From positions 1 to 21,684 of the forward strand of contig JADKCL010000062.1 in assembly GCA_016718825.1 (NCBI GenBank): a DNA stretch of 21,684 nt. The letters run 5' to 3'. A program made the position numbers and the translations under genes. Shown here in pieces: positions 16,450 through 21,684 of this stretch. The notes beneath the pieces were generated by a model, which did no database searches, had not been told where the DNA came from, and saw only the letters and a program-made list of their open reading frames with translations. Origin of the DNA: Bacteroidota bacterium (lineage in GTDB: Bacteria; Bacteroidota; Bacteroidia; J057; JADKCL01). Every line of letters begins with the position of its first letter. Position 1 is the first letter of the stretch.

Positions 16450-16593
16450 CCCCGTAGGGGGTAAAGTATGGTAGAAAAATCACGTTTTCCCGGGATTTTT
16501 TGCGTCCGTCGGCTCGGCCTAGGGCCGAGCCGACGGACGATTGAAATGGTTATATTTCGTTGGTCTACCATACTTTACCCCCGCCGCGGCGGG
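16450..16593. repeat. MITE-like palindromic element with 19-bp inverted termini
   Basis: Perfect 19-bp inverted repeats GGGGGTAAAGTATGGTAGA (16457-16475) and its complement (16564-16582) enclose a central perfect palindrome. The palindrome has 16-bp arms starting GTCCGTCGGCTCGGCC and a 3-bp centre (16504-16538). Outside the inverted repeats, the left end has the hairpin CCCC-GTA-GGGG (16450-16460) and the right end the palindrome CCCGCCGCGGCGGG (16580-16593). Total about 144 bp, no coding capacity. It occupies the gap between the katG leader and the downstream end of the next gene, where it could also act as a bidirectional terminator. The remaining upstream part (16264-16449) holds only a TTCG-loop hairpin near 16355-16370 (CCAC-TTCG-GTGG). 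Confidence 0.8.
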
Positions 16594-16629
16594 CAACGCC
16601 TGTGGCTTAACCTAACGACATTGACCCTG

Positions 16630-17700
16630 CTACTCCCAATCCCCAACCGCACGCAGCTTGCTGGCAAACTTCATCCTGAAATCTGCCGCGGCTTCATCAG
16701 CTGCATTTGGATCAAAATCCGGCATACAATCGCCTTCATCGCCGAGCTGGCAAAGGGTGATTTGATTTCCAGTGGCGTAGACATATTCGCAGGTGAATGG
16801 ATTCACGCCGACATGATCGACTTCTGCGGTAAGGATTCGATGAAGGACGCCCGTTTGGAAATCCACGAGGTCGAGCGAATTGGTCTTATGCAGCAGAATG
16901 TATTGCGTTCCGCCCAGAAAGTATGTCTGCATCACGGATTCTACGGCAAAATCGGCAAGCTCCACCTCCAAAATGGGTTGATTGGGCCTCGAAATACGGT
17001 AGGCACAGAGTTTTTCAATGTTTGGATGCCATCCCAAATAGGGATTGGCGACAAAGGCAAAGACATCCCCGTCGGGACTGAATGCCGGCGCATACGCTTC
17101 ATATTCGGGCCGCGCACATGCGTCCTTTCCAAAATCATAAAAGAGCAGCCGCTTGTTTTCCGGGTCTGGAACATGAATCAGGAAACCGGATTGATAGGCG
17201 TTCCAGCAGGCACCGATCAGCAGCTTGCTCGGGTGAAGGACCGCTCCCCGGCCATAATGGTCATGGCGCTCCAGTCTAAATTCGTTGCTTGTATTCGCCA
17301 AATAGTCCCAAATGCACCAATCCACGCAATGCGAATCGGCCGGGATCGTCAGGTGCACCTCGCTGTTGAGGCCAAATTCGCCGCCGAGGAATCCCCTTTC
17401 CCGCTCGAATGCAATCAACGTCGTTCCATCCCGCAGATCGATGATTTGTGCAACCTGCTCAAACACCAACAAGGCAAAATCCAGGTCGTCCTGCAATCCC
17501 ACAGCCTTCAATTCGCCCGCTACGGGAACCATCGTGCTTGCCAGAATTTCCCCGCCCAGAGGATGCAAAATCTCGAGCTTCATCAACAAGCCTTCTTGGG
17601 AGACCACGAGGATTTTGTTCGCGACGGTATTCCAATGCAAGCCCAACACGTTTTCACGGGCTTGATGAAGGAGGCGGGAAGAGAGAATTGGGACTTCCAT
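16630..17700 (-). CDS. Beta-propeller-like hypothetical protein, 356 aa
   Basis: No family is assigned. Recurrent strand patterns (NVLGLHWNTVANKILVVSQ, FALLVFEQVAQIIDLRDG, YAPAFSPDGDVFAFVANPY, YILLHKTNSLDLVDFQTG, EYVYATGNQITLCQL) look like WD40 or TolB-type propeller blades; FSPDG is typical of such blades. No signal peptide, so probably cytoplasmic. The open frame extends to 17907 but would overlap the divergent gene. The ATG at 17700 (MEVPILSSRLL) is preferred because a TAACTTTC word, one base from TAnnTTTG, lies just upstream. An ATG at 17754 is the alternative. Acidic C-terminal tail (DFDPNAADEAAADF). Confidence 0.7.
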   Translation of the reverse strand: MEVPILSSRLLHQARENVLGLHWNTVANKILVVSQEGLLMKLEILHPLGGEILASTMVPVAGELKAVGLQDDLDFALLVFEQVAQIIDLRDGTTLIAFERERGFLGGEFGLNSEVHLTIPADSHCVDWCIWDYLANTSNEFRLERHDHYGRGAVLHPSKLLIGACWNAYQSGFLIHVPDPENKRLLFYDFGKDACARPEYEAYAPAFSPDGDVFAFVANPYLGWHPNIEKLCAYRISRPNQPILEVELADFAVESVMQTYFLGGTQYILLHKTNSLDLVDFQTGVLHRILTAEVDHVGVNPFTCEYVYATGNQITLCQLGDEGDCMPDFDPNAADEAAADFRMKFASKLRAVGDWE

Positions 17701-17871
17701 GGGGAGAAAGTTACGGATTTGAGGCAAACGGAAACGCGCTCCTGTTGATTTCATCCTGTCGGAGTTCCCGCCTTGGGTTCCACAGTCCGCTGCTTGTGTG
17801 GAATCGTCTCGTCCGCGACCTTGTTGATGATTGATGGAAAATGATTGAACAAAACCATCTGCCATCCGTTG

Positions 17872-17896
17872 CTCATTCAAACAAAAATTGAATGAG
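17872..17896 (+). promoter_or_regulatory. 9-bp inverted repeat overlapping a start codon
   Basis: CTCATTCAA, a 7-bp spacer ACAAAAA, then TTGAATGAG. The right arm contains the ATG of the beta-helix gene (17892). It could be an operator or an mRNA hairpin that hides the start codon. Confidence 0.4.
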
Positions 17897-19322
17897 AAAA
17901 ACTGCATTTTCCCTATTAATCCTCTGCCTCTTGCTTGTTTCCTTCCTCAAAGCGCAAACTCCGGTCAGCGGCGGCATTTATGCCAACACGACTTGGACGC
18001 TCGCCAACAGTCCTTATATCATGACCGGCCCCGTGGTGGTATTTCCCGGGAAGACACTTACCATTGAACCCGGCGTCGAAGTGCGGGTCAAATACGGCGG
18101 AATTCCCAATACAGGGCTCATGCATTACCTTGAAATTCGCGGCAGTCTCGTGGCCGTCGGTACCCTCAACAATCCGATTGTGTTCAAAAGCGATACGCTA
18201 CCGACCGAATTCACTTGGTTGGGCATCAATGTCAAAGGCACGCAGGGCGGACAAATCACGATGGACTACTTTGAATTGGACAATGCTTTTAACGGCATTT
18301 ACAGCGATCAGCAGGGTGCACCGACCTGGGACCTGCACCATTGCACATTTCGGTACAACAATTATGCGGTGCAGCCCTTTGGTCCGATGAATTTTTACGA
18401 CTGCATTTTTCAGTACAATGGTCAGGCGATCGCCTCCAACTGGCAAGTGTACCACAACATTCTCTTGAAGCGCTGCGAATTGTCCAACAATACCAGTTGC
18501 AATGGTTTTCAGAGCGACCTTTCAGTCGACAGCTGCGTGATTCGCGACAACAGGAACGGGATTTGGCACACCGCAGGTGCGATCACCAATACGTTGTTTG
18601 AGGGTAATACCTACGCCATTTACAGCGTGGATGCCAACATTTCGAATTGCATTTTCAACAACAACCACAAAGGACTGATGGAGTTTTTGGGTGAAGCCGA
18701 CAACTGCAGCTTCAGTGGAAATGGTTTGGCAGCTGAAATGGCCACCGGCGGCCGCCTCACGAATTCCAGCTTTCTGAACGATACGGTAGCGGTCGCCTAC
18801 GCCGCGGCACTGACGGCGAACGTGCCCGGTCCCGTGGTATTGCAAAATCGCATCTGCGGTTCGGTGAACTATTATTTCGAAAACAAAAGTGACCTGAACT
18901 TCGCTTTGGATCAGAATTGCTTCTGCGAAACCGATTCCACGATTATCGAAGGGCTGATTTTCGACGGGTACGATGACTTCACCCGTGGCCTCTTCAATTA
19001 TGCCATCTACGACAGCACTTGTCAGACGATTTTGCAATACGTGACCAAGGTGAATCTGCCTACCAATACCGATCTCGCCTTCGAAGGCAGCTTCAAGCTG
19101 TATCCGGTGCCGGCGGGCGACCAGATTTTCCTTGCATTGCCTGCAAACCTTTCGGATGACAACCGCATGGCGAGCCTACACGATGCGCAGGGCCGTCAGC
19201 TCGGTGCCCCGCAACGCATCGCCTCGGAGGAACTTTCCTGGGACCTCAGTCAGTTGGCTTCCGGAATGTACTTCGTCCGGATTTCCGGCGATGTCCCCGT
19301 CTCTTTGAAATTTGTAAAATAA
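17892..19322 (+). CDS. T9SS-exported right-handed parallel beta-helix protein
   Basis: 476-residue secreted protein. Signal peptide MRKTAFSLLILCLLLVSFLKAQ (1-22). Residues ~25-380 show the entry motif of surface beta-helix proteins (GGIYANTTWTLANSPYIM, VFPGKTLTIEPGVEVRVKYG, LEIRGSLVAVGT, NPIVFKSD), followed by repeated N/C-rich rungs (LDNAFNGIYSD, CTFRYNNYAV, CIFQYNGQAI, CIFNNNHKGL, CSFSGNGLAA). Residues ~395-476 are a T9SS type A sorting domain (FKLYPVPAGDQIFL, LASGMYFVRISG). Such folds usually bind or cleave polysaccharide, but no catalytic set is identified. The ATG directly precedes the signal peptide. Divergent from the propeller-like gene, with a large hairpin downstream. Confidence 0.9.
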   Translation: MRKTAFSLLILCLLLVSFLKAQTPVSGGIYANTTWTLANSPYIMTGPVVVFPGKTLTIEPGVEVRVKYGGIPNTGLMHYLEIRGSLVAVGTLNNPIVFKSDTLPTEFTWLGINVKGTQGGQITMDYFELDNAFNGIYSDQQGAPTWDLHHCTFRYNNYAVQPFGPMNFYDCIFQYNGQAIASNWQVYHNILLKRCELSNNTSCNGFQSDLSVDSCVIRDNRNGIWHTAGAITNTLFEGNTYAIYSVDANISNCIFNNNHKGLMEFLGEADNCSFSGNGLAAEMATGGRLTNSSFLNDTVAVAYAAALTANVPGPVVLQNRICGSVNYYFENKSDLNFALDQNCFCETDSTIIEGLIFDGYDDFTRGLFNYAIYDSTCQTILQYVTKVNLPTNTDLAFEGSFKLYPVPAGDQIFLALPANLSDDNRMASLHDAQGRQLGAPQRIASEELSWDLSQLASGMYFVRISGDVPVSLKFVK

Positions 19323-19360
19323 GCGTTCGGGAAGCGTCTTTTTGGCGTTTTCGACCAGGC

Positions 19361-19447
19361 GAAGGTTGTTGGGTTCATGGATTCCGTGCGGGCGCAGGCA
19401 ACTGCAAACTTTGCCGGAAGGATGAATCCGACAACCTTCTCCTTTTT
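19361..19447 (+). terminator. Large imperfect hairpin with T-run after the beta-helix gene
   Basis: Left arm GAAGGTTGTTGGGTTCAT and right arm ATGAATCCGACAACCTTC (19422-19439) pair over 18 positions with two non-Watson-Crick pairs. About 43 nt lie between them, with further self-pairing. A T5 run follows at 19443. The loop is longer than a normal intrinsic terminator, so another structured-RNA role is possible. Confidence 0.45.
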
Positions 19448-19519
19448 GGATTCCCTCAGGCGTTGCATGTGGGTCAGTGCTGGACGATCGCATTCACGTT
19501 CCTGTGATTTCCCTGTTTT

Positions 19520-19659
19520 CCTGCTCTTGTCCTGCTGTTGAATCGGTATTGTCCTGCTGTTGAAAATCGGTCTTGTCCTGCTGTCGAATTGGTCTTGTCC
19601 TGCTGTTGAATCGGTATTGTCCTGCTGTTGAATCGGTATTACCCTGCTGTTGAATCGGT
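19520..19659. repeat. 22-bp minisatellite, six copies
   Basis: Units beginning CCTGCTGTTGAATCGG start at 19531, 19553, 19577, 19599, 19621 and 19643. All are 22 bp except one of 24 bp. An 11-bp half unit, CCTGCTCTTGT, precedes them at 19520. The period is not a multiple of three and no gene is supported here. Confidence 0.9.
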
Positions 19660-19725
19660 ACTAACTCCGCACTAACTCCGCACCAACTCCGCACCAACGC
19701 CGCACTAACTCCGCAATAACGCCGC
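19660..19725. repeat. 11-bp minisatellite, six copies
   Basis: Six contiguous units of ACTAACTCCGC and close variants (ACCAACTCCGC, ACCAACGCCGC, AATAACGCCGC) starting at 19660, directly abutting the 22-bp array. Iteron-like in appearance, but no replication gene is near. Confidence 0.9.
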
Positions 19726-19794
19726 ATTGATTCAATCCACACTGCGCATGAACCTGTGTTTTTTCAAGCACCTGCGAATCGTATCCTTCGCCTT

Positions 19795-19807
19795 GCTCCA
19801 GCGGAGC
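19795..19807 (+). other. Small hairpin in the 5' exon of the group II intron
   Basis: GCTCC-AGC-GGAGC, ending 10 bp before the proposed intron 5' end. Some bacterial group II introns (class C) insert just after stem-loops, so this may be the target feature. A 5-bp stem is weak evidence. Confidence 0.3.
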
Positions 19808-20314
19808 CTAGTCTCGGGTGTGCCGGGCATGTGTCAAGTCTAATGGGTGCGGGGCGGCGCTGCTCCAAGTCCCTGAAGAGCCGTGATGGTCGGAATCTTG
19901 TAGCCGAAAGCAAGGGTGTCCGCCGCGAGGCGGGATCCGAAGGAAGCTGAAGGCAAATATTGGATGCGACGTACAGGAATCGGGTATAAGGCCTGCTCCC
20001 TTGGGTAACCGACCCCGAGATCGGGAAGCCCATAGCCATCCGGAATGGGGAGCGGGTAAACCCGGCGCAAGCCAATGGAAAGACTTGACACTTACCCGGG
20101 AGGCCTCTGCCGGTCGATACGCAGAGGCGTCAGCAGAAGGCAGTACCGACGCTAACCCGTTGGGAAGGCGAATTTATCAGCGAGGGTTTGCCCTGAGATG
20201 CGTAAAGACATAGGTCGTCCAGAAAATAACCGCCTGGCCAACTGGACTTGTTCAGCACCCCTTGAGTCCTGCCGGGAAACCAGCCACGGAATCGGCGATG
20301 GCCAGCGTGCAGGG

Positions 20315-21591
20315 ATGACTTGTCTTCGCGATTGAAGGAACAGCACGCCCGAACCGCAAACATCACAGAACGGATCGTAGATGTTGCAAAACCTGAACAA
20401 AGGCAATGCTCCAAGTGGGCGCAACAAGGGGAGTGGTGGCGTGGATGGAATGGAAGTAACCGAACTGTGATTGGCTGGTAATGAACCTGGAACCACTGCA
20501 AAGTCGCTGCTCAATGGCACCTCGCACCAAGCGCCGTGCAGGTGCGAATTTAACAACGGCAGCGGCAGAGATTTTAGGCATCCCAACCGTGATCGACAGA
20601 ATGGTACAACAAGCCATCCACCAGCAACTGGGCATCCTTTGCGACCCTATTTCAGCGAGAGCAGTTTTGGCTTCCGTCCCAACCGATCGGCACACGATGC
20701 GATTCAACAAGCGTCGAAATATGTCCGAGAGGGGAAAGGAATGGGCAGTGATGATCGGCTTCAGCTTCCTTTGACCTGATCAACCATGACCGCCTGATGA
20801 CGCGGCTTTGCAAAGGGGTGGGGGACAAACGCCTCCTGCGCCTGATCAATGCCTTTCTGAAAGCCGGGATGTTGGAAGGCGGTGTGGAGAGCCAACGTGT
20901 GGCGGGAACGCCCCAAGGCGGGCCATTGTCCCGCTTCTGTCCAACATCAGCCCGGACCCGAACTGGACAAAGGGCTTAAAGCCGCGGTCTTGCCTTTTGC
21001 CGCTACGCCGACGACTGCACCATCTACGTGCGGAGCAGGCGGGCGGGAGAACGGGTGCTGAAATCGGTGATCAAGTATGTCGAAGCACTGAAACTGAAAG
21101 TCAACACGGCCAAAAGCGGCGTGGACACTGCTCACAGGCGAAATTCCTTGGTTACACGCTCCGCAGGCGGCAATAAACGGGTGGCTGACAAGTCCATCGA
21201 CCGCTTAAAGACAAAGGTGAAGGAGATAACCAAACGGAACCGGGGCGTAAAGTTCGAGCAGATAATCGGGGAACTCAACTCGGTGATCCTGGGGTGGTCG
21301 CAATACTTCCGGCTCGCAAACAGATGGCTCAGTGTACTGCGTGATCTTGACAGCTGGATACGCCGCAAGCTTCGATGCTACCGTCTGAAACAATGCGGCA
21401 GGCGGTTCACTCTCTACAAGCTACTGCGTTCCCATGGCAAATCCGAACGCGAAAGCTGGAATGTCGTGATGTACGCGCAAGGTTGGTGGGCTCGAGGCGA
21501 CAAACGCCACGTCAGGACCGCAATGGACATCAAATGGTTCCTTGCACAAGGTTTGCACTCACTCGAATACCGTGTGACAGCGAAAAGCTGA
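20315..21591 (+). pseudogene. ltrA: Group II intron reverse transcriptase/maturase, multiply frameshifted
   Basis: Conserved RT/maturase segments occur in order but in changing frames: NKGSGGVDGMEVTEL (~20425-20467), LLNGT (~20500), GIPTVIDRMVQQAIHQQL (~20578), SSFGFRPNRSAHDAIQQASK (~20658), VGDKRLLRLINAFLKAGMLE (~20820), GTPQGGPLS (~20910), the catalytic RYADDCTIYVRSRRAGERVL (YADD at 21004-21015), FLGYTLR (~21140), then an uninterrupted stretch from ~21170 with RNRGVKFEQIIGELNSVILG, SVLRDLDSWIRRKLRCYRLK (maturase domain X) and a final WFLAQGLHSLEY. At least six frame changes are needed, so no functional protein is expected as written. No HNH domain follows. The true start is unclear because the first conserved region lies in frames without a good ATG. 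Confidence 0.88.
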
Positions 21592-21593
21592 TA

Positions 21594-21680
21594 GAAACCG
21601 CCTTGGTACGAGAAAACGTATGCCAGGTGGTGTGGGGGGACGGGAGCAAGGGCATACGCCTTTGCTTCCTCCTACCCGAT
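21594..21680 (+). ncRNA. Group II intron domains V and VI
   Basis: Domain V: ACCGCCTTGGTACG, a GAAA-type loop, then CGTATGCCAGGTGGT, pairing with several G-U pairs (about 21597-21632). Domain VI: GGAGCAAGGGC with GCCTTTGCTTCC (about 21642-21670), then CTCCTACCCGAT. Good pairing suggests the ribozyme core may still be intact. Confidence 0.7.
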
Positions 21681-21684
21681 TAGC

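Larger units (their letters stand above)
19818..21680 (+). mobile_element. Group II intron, full length, with broken maturase gene
   Basis: The 5' end is GTGTGCCGGGCATG, matching the GUGYG consensus. An 11-bp perfect long-range pairing (GTGTCAAGTCT at 19831-19841 with AGACTTGACAC at 20081-20091) fits the base of a domain I substructure. The maturase/RT remnant occupies 20315-21591 (domain IV). Domain V- and VI-like hairpins follow, and the element ends CTACCCGAT, an AY 3' end, with TAGC as 3' exon at the window edge. Length about 1.86 kb. The protein lacks an HNH endonuclease tail. The insertion lies in non-coding repetitive DNA. Exact ends are inferred from consensus. Confidence 0.82.

Noticed and set aside
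19494..19742. Minus-strand 82-codon frame with repeated Gln/Thr-rich peptides
   Set aside because: Product of the 22-bp and 11-bp minisatellites; the periods are not multiples of three and there is no ribosome binding site.
19847..19851. GTGCG as the group II intron 5' end
   Set aside because: GTGTGCCGGGCATG at 19818 fits better and keeps the long-range pairing arm inside the intron.

Overview
The window comes from a Bacteroidota genome of roughly 50% GC. Two large exported proteins end in a type IX secretion (Por) C-terminal sorting domain. Several upstream regions carry TAnnTTTG-like promoter words, and recognisable Shine-Dalgarno sites are rare. A Saprospiria or Chitinophagales relative is plausible, but this is inference; no rRNA or single-copy marker is present to fix the taxon.

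Layout. (1) 40-3033, minus: a T9SS-exported lamin-tail/CotH protein. (2) 3357-4797: a REP/RAYT-type module. Nine tandem units of about 70 bp lie left of a frame-disrupted Y1 (IS200-like) transposase. A divergent unit of the same architecture lies to its right in the opposite orientation. (3) 4856-6539, minus: three small poorly characterised genes. One looks like a degenerate ABC-type ATPase fold. Two of the genes are preceded by copies of the same ~70 bp sequence. (4) 6679-7947, minus: an NRAMP-superfamily transporter with altered metal-site motifs. (5) 8249-11548, minus: a tight five-gene cluster (SDR, TIGR03643, flavin reductase-like, DUF2256, photolyase-related protein) that looks like a light or DNA-photodamage operon. 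The 48-residue DUF2256 gene overlaps the photolyase start by ATGA. (6) 11699-13264, plus: an AAA-ATPase-like/PD-(D/E)XK protein. (7) 13882-16206, minus: an exported catalase-peroxidase KatG with its own terminator and tandem promoter words. (8) 16450-16593: a compact palindromic MITE-like element. (9) 16630-17700, minus, and 17892-19322, plus: a divergent pair, a propeller-like protein and a T9SS parallel beta-helix protein. (10) 19361-19725: a large hairpin followed by two abutting minisatellites of 22 bp and 11 bp period. (11) 19818-21680, plus: a full-length group II intron whose RNA ends look intact but whose reverse transcriptase is broken by many frameshifts.

How it fits together. The stable genes concern cell-surface proteins, metal uptake and oxidative or light stress (photolyase cluster, KatG). 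Between them sit several classes of repeated palindromic DNA. The strongest candidate for something undescribed is the RAYT-associated repeat. Its two hairpins keep stem length and triloop between the left and right copies while the stem sequences change in a compensatory way. A GC palindrome capping both ends of that array recurs at one end of the unrelated-looking element at 16450-16593. Frame-breaking indels appear only in sequences likely to be multi-copy (RAYT, repeat array, intron RT), so both real decay and unpolished assembly error must be considered.
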